Assembly (NCBI RefSeq): GCF_023898315.1
Contig: NC_064618.1
Span: forward strand, 189,029,548 to 189,093,547
Origin: Schistocerca nitens
Lineage: Eukaryota > Arthropoda > Insecta > Orthoptera > Acrididae
Length of the DNA: 64,000 bases
Reading direction: 5' to 3'
Below, in pieces: positions 1 through 11,545 of the stretch; the stretch's first letter is position 1, and each line of letters starts with the position of its first letter. The notes beneath the pieces were generated by a model. It was not told the DNA's origin and did no database searches. It saw only the letters and a list, made by a program, of their open reading frames with translations. Both the position numbers and the translations under genes were made by a program.

Positions 1-787
1 GCAAATTCACCGAACAGTGTATCTTCGAAATTCATGCCAGCTCAAGGTACGTCATTTTAATTTTTGATTTAGTATGAGTTGCTGCGTGTGATATCTTCCA
101 TTTTCAGTTCATTTTTCTGTCATACGGCTCACAGAAGTTTTGGCAGTGGTGTTCACAGTTGGTGACGGAAATGTGGTTTAAGAATGAACGGAATGTTCCC
201 AACCACACACCTACTTCTCAGGCTACCCCATAGATCAATCTGTTTTGTCTACATATTCAGTACCTAAGGTGACGCAAGACTTAGGAGGGCAAAGTGAGGG
301 TACTGCCCATCACGAACAGAATTACGAAAGATACTCTTGAAGAATGCAACGATGCTGTAAGGGAATCCTTCCCGTTCGGTAGGTGAAGATAACGGAATTC
401 AGTTGTTGTATACTATGCTCCTAACGGAAAAAGAACTTCCGCCACACTTAAATTTAAGAAAATATATTTCAACGCAGTTGATAATGGGTCACTGCAAAAC
501 CCAACGAAAATAACAAAAAAAAATCTCTTCACTTCATGAAAATTACATACAAAATTCCGTAAAACAGACTCATTATAACTCTTGAAATCGAACCAACAGA
601 CAACAAATACCACTAGCTATCCAAACTACCCTCCAGATCTTATAAGTTTCTGTACTTTTCATTCATTAGTTTCTCTGCGTGCGTGATGAACATACTAATC
701 ATGTTTCAAAATAAGTTATTGTCCGGCACAATCGCTATAACTTCAGACGAATTTCTTTTGTTACTTACAATGAGCTTTTGAGGATCA
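1..787. other. AT-rich interval with no recognised gene
   Basis: I see no domain, RNA gene or known repeat here. The only open frames are short and carry no family motif. The interval ends at the left terminal repeat of a mariner relic. Confidence 0.5.
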
Positions 788-1068
788 ATTAAGTTGGGAC
801 ATAAGTTCGTAACGTTTTAGTTCTACAGGTTGACATTCTGGTTCCTTTCAGTTGGTTCATCGATTTTCATTTCTTACTTTTAATTCACTGTTGCTATTTA
901 AGATTACATACTGTCGTTTTGTCGTTTGGAGATAGCGAGTGGAGCTGTGGACGCATGAAAATGGCGTCTCAAGAAGAGAGATCGGAACAAGTCGCACCGA
1001 TGTGGAGATAGCCAGAAACATTTGCGCCGTGTAAGGTGAGAATACCAATGGACACAGCACCGCAGGAA

Positions 1069-1415
1069 AATGGTTTCCTCATGTCAAGGACGATCACTTT
1101 GACGTTAGTGACTCTCCATGTACAGGAAGACGTTTAGGGTTTGATTAAGATCGTTTAAACGCATTAATCCACAACGATCCAACTCATTGTTCCCGAGAAC
1201 TTACAAATGTGATGAACTGTCATCATTCTACCATCGTGCGACATTTACATGCAATGGAGAAGCCTAGATCACAAAAATAAGTGGGTGGCCATACGTCCAT
1301 CTCTGCTTGATCGTAATCAGTTTTCTCGTTAGCAACAACGACCTTTCCAATCCCGTATAGTTTCTTACTGATGACTAGTAATGATGTTTGATGCTAACGT
1401 AAGGAAAAGAAATAA
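1069..1415 (+). pseudogene. Mariner transposase, N-terminal half (broken)
   Basis: The plus-strand conceptual translation shows the mariner linker and second helix-turn-helix. A segment like WFPHVKDDHFDVSDSP is followed by GRRLGFD, then SRELTNVMNCHHSTIVRHL, which matches the mariner pattern of a GRP-type linker, RELA-type helix and HSTIVRHLH. It ends near a degenerate copy of the GDEKW catalytic region just before the nested Tc1. Several in-frame stops are visible. The C-terminal half resumes after 2,850. This is a remnant of the cut-and-paste transposase and should be inactive. Confidence 0.7.
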
Positions 1416-1420
1416 ACACA

Positions 1421-2845
1421 ATTATGCTCATAAATTAAGGATAATCGCAGAATGTGGAGCCAAACAACGTGGCACTACACAAAACTGGCGCTAATAGCAT
1501 AGGGATGTAGGGAACACACGACACAGATCTGTAAGTCCACGCTATTGGTGATAAGTTGAGAAAACCGTCCCCAAATACATGTGCTACAAAACGCCACTGT
1601 TTCCTGCGCATGTACCCAGACATTAACGTGGGATTTGATCACCATGCACACGTACACTGGCCGCAAACGGGTTGGCATACTCTGGATCAGGTGGTCGAGC
1701 AGCTGCTCGGGTATAGCCTCCCATTCTTGCACCAGTGCCTGTTGGAGCTCCTGAAGTGTCCTAGGGGTGTTAAGACGTGCAACGATACGTCGACCGAGAG
1801 CATTCCAGACGTGCTCGATGGGGTTTAGGTCTGGAGAACTGGCAGGCCACTCCATTCGGCTGATATCTTCTGTTTCAAGGTACTCCTCCACGCTTGCAGC
1901 TCTGTGGGCCCGTGCGTTATCATCCATCAAGGGGAAGGTGGGACCCACTGCACCTGACCTGTTACAGTTCCTCCGTCAAAGACATGCAGGGGTGTACGTG
2001 CACCAATTATAATCCCACCCCTCACCAACAAACCACGACCTCCATACAGGTTACTTTCAAGGACATTAGGAGGTTGGTATCTCTTTCCTGGAACACGCCA
2101 GATGAAACCCAGGCGAGAATCACTGTTCAGACTATACCTGGACTCGTCCGTGAACATAACGTGGGACCACTGTTCCAATGAACATGTACTGTGTTCTTGA
2201 CAACAGGTTTTACAGGCTCTCCTGTGAACAGCGGTCATTGGAATGCACCTTGCAGGTTTCTGGGCGAATAAACCATACCTGTTCAGTCGTCTGTAGACTG
2301 TGTGTCTAGAGAAAACTGTTACAGTGACTGTGGTAAGGTCCCGAGAAGGTCTACCTGCAGTACTCCGTGGCCGTCTGAGTGCACTGATGGTGGGATATCG
2401 GTCTTCTTGCGGTGTTGTACACTGTGCACATCCTGTACTGCAGCACCAGGACATGTTTTCTATCTGCTGGAATCGTTTCCATAATCATGAGATCACACTT
2501 TGTTGCACATGGAGGGCCCGTGCTACGACCTGCTGTGTTTGACCAGCGTCGAGTCGCCCTGGTATTCTACCCCTCATAACGTCATCAATATATGTTCTTT
2601 GAGCCATTTTCAACACACAGCCACCATTAGCACGCCTGCAAACGTATGCGCACTTACTCGCTGCACCGTACTCTGATATGCACCAACACACCTCTGCGTA
2701 TGTTAACTGCTGCCAGCTCCACCGTGTGATGACCGCAGGTCAAATGCACCGCATGGTCACCGCAGGTGAATTAAACCCAAAAACCGCCCACCTGAGCGTT
2801 GTTTCACCATGTGTCCGCATTATCCTTAATTTACGAGCATGATTA
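1421..2845 (-). mobile_element. Tc1-like DNA transposon nested in mariner
   Basis: Terminal inverted repeats of about 27 bp lie at about 1,421-1,447 and 2,817-2,845, sharing the core aaattaaggataat. The transposase reads on the minus strand. The size of about 1.4 kb is normal for a Tc1-like element. It interrupts the mariner at 794-3,331, so it is younger than that element. It belongs to a different family from the three 1,422-bp Tc1-like copies elsewhere in the window: its terminal repeats differ and its D-to-E spacing is the canonical 34 residues. Confidence 0.85.
1475..2607 (-). pseudogene. Tc1-like transposase, DD34E type, frameshifted
   Basis: The likely start is the ATG whose complement is at 2,605-2,607 (protein begins MAQRTYIDD). 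An N-terminal helix-turn-helix is followed by the first catalytic aspartate in FTDESRYSL. After a frameshift near 1,930-1,950 comes the second aspartate in DDNARAHRA and the glutamate in SPDLNPIEHVW. I count 34 residues between the second D and E, the standard Tc1 spacing. The reading frame is split over three segments, so the protein cannot be made intact. In active relatives this enzyme cuts the inverted repeats and inserts at TA. Confidence 0.85.
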
Positions 2846-2904
2846 TAGTTGAACTCAAACGTAGCTGCAGCTCCCCGTACCTGCGCGCATATACAAAAGA
2901 TAAT

Positions 2905-3240
2905 GTTATACATCTAACGAAAAAACGACGCTGTGTTGTACCCCGAATTGTTTCTCTGGGGTGTAACCATCATCATTGACACTGACTGTCAGCAGCTGAG
3001 ACGACTTGGAGGCGCTGTCCAAGAACAACTACTAAGATGGCTGCGTGAAATGGTGTTACTCCACGAGATTTTCACCTTTCCCGCTCTCAGTCGAGCAACC
3101 GTCAAGAACTTTCTTTCCGGATGAATATGTTGTCAGAACATTGCTCAATGAATTCTTCGCCTCAAAATCACGAGGTTTCTACATTCACGGAATCGAAAAG
3201 TTACCCCAGCACTGGCAGATTTGTAAATAGTGAAGGAGAA
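2905..3240 (+). pseudogene. Mariner transposase, C-terminal half (broken)
   Basis: After the Tc1 insertion the plus strand resumes mariner-like sequence. There is a degenerate stretch around the third catalytic residue, then LLNEFFASKSRGFY and GIEKLPQHWQ, a good match to the conserved C-terminal mariner pattern in which a short peptide before the stop describes FY..GI.KLP.RW. Stops and frame changes separate the pieces. Together with 1,069-1,415 this shows that the mariner was whole before the Tc1 arrived. Confidence 0.75.
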
Positions 3241-3445
3241 TATACAATTGATAACTAACATATCTGTCATTTGTATGTTACGTGTATATTAAACTTACGG
3301 AAACACTCTACGAACGTATGCACTAACCCAATACATCGTCGCATGCCAAGATAATTGTCCTTATGTAGAACATTCGATGGTAAATTTATCAATCTCTTTA
3401 CACAGAGATTATGTTGCAGCTACCTCTGGCAGCTACCGAGGCAGA

Positions 3446-3770
3446 AATTCCAAATAATCGCTGCGCACTGACAGTGTTTTGAATAATGCCTGTTGTAGCT
3501 GAGGGTGAGAACTGAGTGTGGCAGTGTAGCGGAGTACAGTGCTACAGTGTGAGGGTACGAGTATTGAGATGATATGTGGCTCGGCGTTGTTCGGATGAAA
3601 CTGTTAATTTTTTGGAATATGATAAAGCTCTCCCAGTTTGTTCACGTTAGACTTTCGGTGAGTAAAGGTCTTTGTCGAGCGGTGCCTTGCGGAATGTCGC
3701 TACACTGTGCATATTTAGAAGTTTTTGCTGTGACTAGTGGTTTCAGTAATAAATAGTGAAGTCCTTCATC
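3446..3770 (+). repeat. Diverged dispersed repeat, copy A
   Basis: This segment can be aligned by eye to 29,219-29,480 through shared blocks such as tagcggagt, gttcggatgaaa and aaactgtgcgtg-like runs in the same order. The two copies are clearly diverged. The family is unknown; it could be part of an LTR or leader of an LTR element because a short coiled-coil-like open frame follows at 4,567. Confidence 0.45.
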
Positions 3771-3817
3771 TGCTACTAATAACTGTTCTTAATTGAACCC
3801 ACACTATCCGCTTCCTT

Positions 3818-4005
3818 TAATGGCTCTGAGCAGTATGGGACTTAACATCTGTGATCATCAGTCCCCTAGAATTTAGAACTACTTAAACCTAACTAACCTA
3901 AGGACATCACACACATCCATGCCCGAGGCAGTATTCTAACCTGCGACCGTACCAGTCGCGTGGTTCCGGACTGAGCGCATAGAACCGCTCGGCCGCCGTG
4001 GCCGG
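3818..4005 (-). mobile_element. tRNA-derived SINE, family A, with 14-bp target duplication
   Basis: The element is flanked by a perfect 14-bp duplication, ctatccgcttcctt, at 3,804-3,817 and 4,006-4,019. The tRNA-related head (with degenerate pol III A and B boxes) lies at the right, and the tail with the phrase gtcccctaga lies at the left, so it reads on the minus strand. Further copies are at 36,142, 49,889, 50,066, 51,056 (tail only) and 55,041. It is not a functional tRNA gene. Confidence 0.9.
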
Positions 4006-4019
4006 CTATCCGCTTCCTT

Positions 4020-5610
4020 ACAATATCGGTAGTTGGAACGTGTGTCATTTAATTAATGGAGCGTAGAGACGCGCCAGCATAGTCGTAATGTAGAACGCAT
4101 CCTAACTGTTGTGTTATACGCGGAGTCTGGAGCAAGGTCCTCGCATCCACCAACAAACTTTGGATCCGGAGACCGATAGCCAGCGTCAAGGTTTGGTGAG
4201 TGAAATAAGAGTTTTTATCCGCGCCTCGATGTTTAAGCTATGTTCGACAGGAAGAAGAATGCAGACAGTGAACAGCTGATTTGATTATAAACTGTGTGTG
4301 AAGCATGTACTTGAAAAACAATGGCTACACAATCTGAGAAATGTGAAGTGTTCCTGCGGATATTATTAATGAAAAGTAACTAATTAGCAGAATACAATAC
4401 GTGAATGTAGCAGAAAATGAATATTAAAATATGAGCTCAAACATTGACGAGCATGAGGCTGTGATAGGTAACAATCGTTTGATGCTATAGGAAAGGAGGA
4501 TGGGTTAATACAGCATTTACAAAAAAGGATAAGAACTTATTCAGAAACCCCGACTATAAAAATCAGTTGATCGTGGATTTGAATAAAACATTGGACAATA
4601 CTAAGGAAAAGCTCGATGATCATGAGCTAAATCTGATCAAGAAACTTGATGAACATGGTCATGCATTGACATTAGATATGGACAAAATGTGTGATCGTGA
4701 GGTAGTAGCTCTCCTAATAAATTGCAGAGACCGTTCAACAATTTCGAAGGAATGTAGCAAATCACTCGGCAAGAAACACTCAGACTTCATGTGTGGTCTC
4801 ATTTGGACGCGAAAGCGGTAGTATAATTTTTTCGCGCTGTCAAAGGCATGATACGTAGCTACCGACAAACAATATGTAGTTGCTGTGAAACAACCGCAAA
4901 TGTTTTAATATTGTCCTTCCTCTCTGACTCTTCTCGAGCTACTGAGAGTGGTGAGATAATATGTTTCTGTACGGACGCTTTTTGTCATTGCTCCGTAACT
5001 CCAGACAGTTTGTTACATACTGAACATAGCCAGATTTAAAGAGGCGCATCGACGTACTCATTTATATTAACATACTGCCAAGCAACAATTATTATTGATA
5101 TGTAACTGTCTATTTATAATTTGTGTGATTTCTTGAATATACATTTTATTAATCTCTATGTCTTTTTTAGTAGTTTTAACAATGATGTGAGCGGATGCGA
5201 TATGGCAGAGGTTTGTGTGCAATCTGATAGAAAATTAGAAAATCCTAGCATTAAAGAACCATAAGTCAATCTTCACATGGTAATGCAAAAATACTTAGCA
5301 AGCGCACCATCTCAGCCACTAATGCCATTGCTCGCACGTCAGGCAATGTGTGAGGATTAATATTGGTTCATTTTAATACTTTGAAACATTACTGATTATC
5401 TGATTTGTATTCCCATCCTCATACGGAGAAGCAATATTATTATTTACATTATGAACAAAGCTCACGACAGACATTGTCAACAGATAGGAACGGATGTAAC
5501 TAAGATAGAAACTCAAATAAATTCACAGCAGGATATTATGAAAAAATGTGCTACTGCACAGCGCATTTTATAACTCTAGCGTTTAGCGATGCAAAAACCC
5601 ATAAATAAAG
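4020..5610. other. No recognised gene; short coiled-coil-like ORF at 4,567-4,821
   Basis: The only notable frame is 84 codons on the plus strand at 4,567-4,821. It is rich in Lys, Asp and Leu (DLNKTLDNTKEKLDDHELN) and suggests a coiled coil like those in some retroelement gag proteins. It has no diagnostic motif. The rest is AT-rich with nothing I can identify. Confidence 0.3.
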
Positions 5611-6345
5611 TGCGACGGACTGTTAATACGACAATAAATGTAAAATACCAGCGCGAAAGATAAATATTATATGCAACTGGGCGTTGGAGGAGAGATGTTC
5701 TATGTCGGATTGAGAGGAGATTGTTGGAACCCACCATTAAGACAGTAATCTATGTTTTACGGTATTGAAGAAAACAAATACATGTAAAAGCACAAAAGGA
5801 GTGTCAGGTGTGTAGAGTTCAAAACAATCATTTCGAAAGAATTGTTCAGTGATTATAAAGACGCAAGTCGTTCGGAAGTGTTGTGTGGTTTGATGGTGCG
5901 AACCTGCAGTTTTACACGGTTTTGGGATTTGTCGATAACATTTCTACGAAAACCTAAATAATTTCACGAAATGCAGTTGGACGCCACATTCCATACACAT
6001 GACACAGCACCGCACTTGGCTGCACCGATCGATTTCCGTAGAGCTATCAATTATCTTTAGCGATTTCAGGTGGAGAATTTCCAGCAAGGACACTCAATGA
6101 GATCTGCTGCTACGAAACGAATATGGTATTACCGTATTCTTTTTCTTACGGAGAACAGTAAGCAATATAGACTTCATAACCACCGCAAACACTATTAAAA
6201 AGACTCAACTTAAATAAAAGGAGCAAACAGTAAAAAGGAATCGCTAAACCAAACCATAATTAAAAAATGAGTTAATAATAATAATACGCAATCACTTTAA
6301 TAAAACGCTCTTTAAATAATAGGAAGAATGAAAGTAAGAGCTTTA
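5611..6345 (+). repeat. Long terminal repeat-like direct repeat, left copy
   Basis: This segment is repeated in the same orientation at 21,144-21,958, with long shared blocks such as ggtgcgaacctgcag, atagacttcataaccaccg and aaaaggaatcgctaaa. It begins at a TG. It ends just before tggcgtcc, a plausible primer binding site. The left copy lacks roughly 80 bp present near 21,205-21,290 of the right copy. It is probably the 5' LTR of the Gypsy-type element whose gag starts near 6,753. Divergence between copies is considerable, so the insertion is old. Confidence 0.65.
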
Positions 6346-6348
6346 AAT

Positions 6349-6368
6349 TGGCGTCCTAGTACAGGACG
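6349..6368 (+). promoter_or_regulatory. Putative primer binding site after 5' LTR
   Basis: Immediately after the LTR-like repeat the sequence reads tggcgtcctagtacaggac. The opening tggcg and the position fit the tRNA primer binding site of LTR retrotransposons. I did not match it to a particular tRNA 3' end. Confidence 0.35.
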
Positions 6369-6752
6369 GCTAAAAATTAAGAATTGCTGTCGTATATTGT
6401 GTGCATGTATTAATCGTTTCATTGCGTGTGTTCCATGTACGCTAAGCTTTGGTGGAGTTTGGTACAGTGAGCAGAGCAGTCTCGATCTCTACCGGAGAAC
6501 TTCATACCGCTGCAAGCTGAATGAGGCAGGCACAAACATACATTTCACAACCTTTACTCAATCTGGTCAATATGTAGAAAGAAATTAATATTCTCAGTCT
6601 GCAGAGGAAGAGGTAGTTTAATTTTTCATTTCTTTTCAGTATCGCAGAAGTTCATATAGGGAAATATATTTTCACTTTTGTCAGGTGTAATTTCATGTTA
6701 TAGTGTATTTAAGTGTTAAACCTATTAGGTATTTTGTGTGTTTTTTGATTTA

Positions 6753-7540
6753 TTATGGTAAAAGCTAGAGGCCAAGTAAAGATGGATCAGGAAAAATTTA
6801 CTGACGTTCATGAAATGAGTGATAATTCTGCTGTAAAGGAAATAGCAGCTTCGTCTCAGCAAGAGACAACCCTATGGCTCAGATTTTAGAGCAACTAAAA
6901 CTTTTGTCTGTAATGGTACAGGCTTTATCCTAGAAGCTGGAGGATATGTCACAAAAGCAAACTCAAATGTCAACTGTAGTGCGAACCGTGTTACAAAAGC
7001 TAACAGACATGGCACAAATGCAGTCTGACTTAGATCAGAAGCAGACAGATATGTCAGTCGTTATTCAATCGTTAGTGACGCAACAACATCAGATCTCAAA
7101 TGAGATAACATAGTGGCGCAAGGCCCGAAAGCAATTTCCTCTAGAGTTACAAAAGGAGACACAGGAAATGCATACTATGAAGTCGAAACAGGAGGAAGTG
7201 GAGAATTCCGTAGTCGAGTTGACACGAATGTTAACAAATATAGCTTCTGACTGTGATAAACTCATATGCCAAAATTTCAACGAACAACAACAGAAATTTT
7301 CCAGTAAGCTAGACGAATGGGCATCTGCGACAGAGAATCAAGTGATGCTATGTGTGGATGCAAGTATCCTAGAAGCGGTAAGGACTTTGCCGATCGGAAG
7401 TTTACCCATTGCTGAGAGTATTAAAGAAGACTTAAATAACGTTAAAGATAAATTAGGAATGATCTTTTAGCACTGGAAAGACGAAATATTTCATACTGTG
7501 GAAAACATTTCCAGAAATCTCGAACAAATGTAAGGGGTAG
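6753..7540 (+). pseudogene. Gypsy-type gag, N-terminal coiled-coil part (broken)
   Basis: The ATG at 6,753 opens a frame starting MVKARGQVKMDQEKF. Frameshifts and stops follow, but the plus-strand translation continues as a long heptad-like region (QMSTVVRTVLQKLTDMAQ; then KSKQEEVENSVVELTRML), about 200 residues in all. Such coiled coils are common at the N terminus of insect LTR-element gag polyproteins. It lies 400 bp after the LTR and putative primer site. The matching gag core resumes after nested insertions at about 11,700. Not functional. Confidence 0.6.
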
Positions 7541-7857
7541 TAAAGGAGTGCCGGAATGAACTGCGTGGGGTTGAACGTACGCAGAATCTTGTTTCGGAAA
7601 TGGACATGCTTCGCAAGTAGCGCCGTCCAACAATAAGGCTAACGCTGCGATATTGATGGAAGAGAAATTGCTTTAACGCTGACAATTTCAACCCTTCTCA
7701 CCCGACAGGTAGTCAATAAATCCTGTAGCGTTAGTACGAGGATTTCGAGGTATATTACCCAGGGCATGGACGGGAGCACAGAAAATAAGTTATGTGTCCG
7801 TATACATTCAGGCTGACGGTGCATAGTGGGCTACAGACATAATGGACACATATGAAA

Positions 7858-8222
7858 CCAGAATGAGAAATTCACTCTGCAGCGGAGTGTGCGCTGATAT
7901 GAAACTTTCTGGTAGATTAAAACTGTGTGTCGGACCGAGGTTCGAACTCGGGACCTTTGCCTTTCGCGGGCAAGTGCTCTACCAACTGAGATACCCAAGC
8001 ACGACTCACGCCCTCAGCGCACACTCCGCTACTGAGTGAAAATCTCATTCTGGAAACATCCCCCAGGCTGTGGCTAAGCCATGTCTCCGCAATATCTTTT
8101 CTTTCAGGAGTGCTAGTTCTGCAGGGTTCGCAAGAGAGCTTCTGTAACGTTTGGAAGGTAGGAGACGATGTACTGGCAAAAGTGAAGGTGTGAGGACGGG
8201 GCGTGAGTCGTGCTTGGGTAGC
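7858..8222 (-). mobile_element. Foldback-type tRNA-derived SINE (family E)
   Basis: A tRNA-like block at about 7,930-8,010 (minus strand; ggttcgaactcggg as B-box region) is flanked by inverted copies of a sequence of about 43 bp at 7,858-7,900 and 8,012-8,055. A second inverted pair links 7,989-8,012 with 8,200-8,223 (agcacgactcacg and its complement). The unit can therefore fold into nested hairpins. A related foldback copy is at 27,536-27,681. It interrupts the Gypsy gag and borders the Tx1-like LINE. Confidence 0.7.
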
Positions 8223-8239
8223 TAATTTGGGGAGAGATC

Positions 8240-8850
8240 GGGCCCGCTTTTTTCGGAAGATATTACGCCTCTATTTAGACGATATGGTGATCGGAGGAGA
8301 TTTTAACTGTACATTATCTCCGTCTGATCAGAAGCCACATCAAGTCCCGTGTGCGGAATTGGAAATGCTAGTGCGTGACCTCCACCTGATCGACACGTGG
8401 TGCCACATCCATGGCCCAGCTCCTGGTTACACCCGTTATACAAGTCATTCGTCCAGTCGGTTAGATAGGATTTACGTCACAAGCATCCTTTCGTAGGCGA
8501 CGAGAGGGGCAGGGCTCTGGCCCACTGCATTCACCGACCACACAGCCTATATTTGCACCGTTACCCTCCAACCTGCACGTGTGTGGCGCAGTAGGCCCCC
8601 CTGGAAACTGAACGTCGCCCATCTGGACGAGCCGGCATGTAAAGGTGCTATCGAAGAGTCGTGGAACGCGTCCTTACAGCGTCGTGGTCGTTACCGATCG
8701 ACCTTCAGTTGGTGGATTGAATGTGCGAAGCCTGCTCTTAGACGCACCTTCATGGCTTACGGACGGGAAGCGGCGGCATGGAGGAGGAGCACGGAGAACT
8801 TTTATTACACCGTCCTAAGGGAATGTCTGACAGGCAGATCATAGTCAATC
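8240..8850 (+). pseudogene. Apurinic-type endonuclease domain of Tx1-like LINE (partial)
   Basis: Residues equivalent to the GDFN metal and phosphate-binding motif appear as GGDFNCTLSPSD, followed by LIDTWCHIHG, YTRYTSH and SRLDRIYVT. These match the C-terminal part of LINE endonucleases, which nick the target to prime reverse transcription. The N-terminal half of the domain is absent, replaced by the SINE at 7,858-8,222. A stop follows at about 8,494, and the linker to the RT is frameshifted. Confidence 0.7.
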
Positions 8851-9028
8851 GCGCGAAAGCGCAGCTCGTCCTTAGCACGCCATCATTTACAGGGCGCTGT
8901 TATACGGTCGCGTGCTCCAGACGTGATACAATCGGAAAGGCCATCTATGCACCACGTGCTCCTAGAACGCAGGAGGCGCAGTAGGGCACTGGGCACTGGT
9001 AACGGACATAACGGACGACGGTCGACAC

Positions 9029-10078
9029 GTGGTACAACAAGCAGATATAGCAGAAGCCTTCTATGGACATTACGCTCAACTTTATTCAGCAGTGCTCCCT
9101 GATATGGCGACGGTAGACACCGTTTCAGTACATGTCCACGGTACAGTTCTGTCAGACATGGTACCGACTTTACTGGGAGAAGTGACAGAAGAGGACGTTC
9201 TCGATGCCATTGGTAATGGTGCTCCCCATAAATCACCAGGAATCGATGGATTACCATTAGAGTACTATCGAGCCTTTAAACAACAGTTGGTACCGTGTTG
9301 GGTTGAAATTTCTCAGGAATTGATGTCCCCAGGTATACCGTTGCCTGCACCGTTCTTGGAAGGACTGATTGTCCCCATCCATAAGCCGAAGGGACGGAAC
9401 CATGTCCGCGATTATCGCCCCTTAACGTTATTGAACAGCGACTTCAAGATCTTTTCGAGGCTGCTATCAGATCGTATTCGTGGCACACTATTGCACGTCC
9501 TGTCCAGCAATCAGACGTCCTTGGGGGGACCCAACAACATCAGAACGACGTTATGTCGTTACAGGGATCTCATATCCCTTGCACGGGTGAGACGTTTGCC
9601 GGCAGCCCTGGCGTCTATCGACTTTAGCCAGGCTTTTGACCGTGTGGGCCACACTTTCCTCACGGCCGTTCTACGGCGCATGGAATATCCCGACCGCTTT
9701 ATCACAGTGTTGACACGCCTTCTGCATGGTGCTACTTCACGAGTTCTTGTTGATGGAAGACTGATGGTACCCATGCCGATCCGCCGATCAGTACGACAGG
9801 GATGCCCATTATTAACATTGTTATCTGCATTGGCCTTAGAACCTTTGTTGTGTGGTCTCCGAGACCGGCACACTGGGATACAGTTCGGGGGCTCCATCTA
9901 CCGCTGCACCGCATATGCGGATTCTTTGATGATCGTCATACGTGGAGCTGACGATATGGCCGCGGCTTTGGACTGGATTGCAACCTACGGTACAACTTCT
10001 GGTAACCACATCAACGTTGACAAGTCCGTCGCCTTGAGCATCGGGATTGGGCTACCGCAGCAACACATTGCCCCCTGA
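9029..10078 (+). pseudogene. Reverse transcriptase of Tx1/L1-like LINE, catalytic motif mutated
   Basis: A 349-codon open stretch shows RT motifs in order: KSPGIDGLPLEYY near residues 68-80, DYRPLTLLNSDFKIFSRLL at 128-146, SIDFSQAFD with the first catalytic aspartate at 198, and RQGCPL at 256-261. The catalytic box at 296-299 is YADS instead of YADD, so one metal-binding aspartate is lost. The C-terminal half continues out of frame to about 10,930, including a cysteine and histidine-bearing region. The frame is longer than expected for such an old copy, but the enzyme should be dead. Confidence 0.85.
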
Positions 10079-11529
10079 CGGTTCAGTGATACTGTCGGCT
10101 GCTTGGGCTTAGATTTCATGAACGACATGCGACGCGCGACGACGCTCAATTATCGACGCCCTCTTAACCAAATTCGGGCCGTAATTGCAAATCAGCGCTT
10201 GCGATCCCTCAACATCGTTCAACGGGCGTAGTATGCCAATGTATACTTCGCGTCCCGCATACCGCATGTCTCCCAAACCCTACCCATTCCGAAACCCTTG
10301 GCACGTAGCATTATGGCACCGCTGGGATACTTCGTCACCGCTGGTATGTTGCTGAAGATCAGAAACGTATCTCTTACCCTCCCCAAGGAAAAAGGTGGTC
10401 TCGGCCTAGTTAACGTCCATGATAGGGCCATTGCCCTCTATGTTAGCTCACATTGATGTCTGCAGCGCCGTTGTCCTACGAGCCTCACGAGTTTGCTTCT
10501 GACGGCGCTACGACCTGCTTCGGTGCCACTACAGGACATCCCAGCGCCCCTCTTTTATATAGGACGTTTCTATTTAGAACAAAGTTATTCCAGTGTGGCG
10601 CTCACGACACCACGAATGGCCACAACTCGACACCTATATCACGACATGCTGCAACGCTGCCCCCTAAATGTGGTCGAACTAAAATATCCTGACGTACGGT
10701 GGCGCGTGGTGTGGAAGACTGTACATGATGCCATGCTTGATACCGATGTTATTTCCCAATGGTACGTAGTCGTTAACGGGAAGCTGGTGACGTAAGAACG
10801 TCTCTACAATATCCACATGGCAGACTCTCACAATTGCGTGGGTTGTAATACAGTAGATTCTGACGTGCAGCGCCTCAGCTGTGGAGAGGCGGAACCGGTT
10901 TGGCACCTAGTGCGGCAGATGCTGGCTTATCTCTGAGTTAGGCCGGAGCATATATCTGCACGCACGTTATTATTTCCGGATGAGACATTTTACCTCCAGC
11001 TCGAACCAACTCCGTCACCTGGATACGTGCACATGCGGTCCATTACCTCTGTCGTGACGGATACAAGAACTTACTTGACTTGTGGCTCTATTTCCAAGAA
11101 AGGCATCATGCTATTTCCGGGCATACCAGATATCGACAATGCTAAGCAAACCACCTATGGAGTGCCTTTCACAACCCACCGTGTAGCTGGAATGTTCCAG
11201 GAAGAAGTATATGAGGTCAGAACGAACTGCAAACGATCATCTTTGTCAGTGGGTGCAGTCGCTGGGAAACCTAACTACGAAGTGTTAGCTTTATTTTTAT
11301 ATTATTTATGTTTACTATATTAGATAGTGCTTTCATTCTGTTTTACTTTTCCTGGCTTCATTAACTATGACTGTTCGCACATTTATACCTATATAAATAA
11401 AAAAATAAACAAAAGCAATAAAAAACTACCTTCCGCACCCTACTAAAAATACCCTTCCTTTCATCGTCTTTTTGTGGGTTGATGCACGCGGGTTAGTCCT
11501 GTATGGTGTAGTTTCTTCACATTTTAGAT

Positions 11530-11545
11530 GGGGGGGGGGGGGGGG
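11530..11545 (+). repeat. Poly-G tract (16 G)
   Basis: Sixteen consecutive G residues lie between the LINE 3' region and the resumed gag sequence. Such a run is prone to length error and to G-quadruplex formation. Confidence 0.9.

Larger units (their letters stand above)
794..3331 (+). mobile_element. Mariner relic split by a nested Tc1-like element
   Basis: Imperfect terminal inverted repeats sit at about 794-820 and about 3,301-3,331; the shared core reads cataagttcgta on the left and the reverse complement of tacgaacgtatg on the right. Between them are two halves of a plus-strand mariner transposase, one before and one after the Tc1-like insertion at 1,421-2,845. Without that insert the element is about 1.1 kb, close to the usual 1.3 kb for mariners. 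Frameshifts and stops throughout mark it as old and dead. Confidence 0.75.
8223..11440 (+). mobile_element. Tx1/L1-like non-LTR retrotransposon, 5'-truncated and decayed
   Basis: The plus strand carries an endonuclease remnant (GGDFNCTLSP, RLDRIYVT) and a reverse transcriptase, then about 1 kb of C-terminal and 3' sequence ending in A-rich DNA near 11,400-11,440. The conserved words are those of L1/Tx1-type elements. It is nested in the Gypsy gag: gag-like sequence is found on both sides, before 7,850 and after 11,700. The exact 3' boundary is uncertain. Confidence 0.75.
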
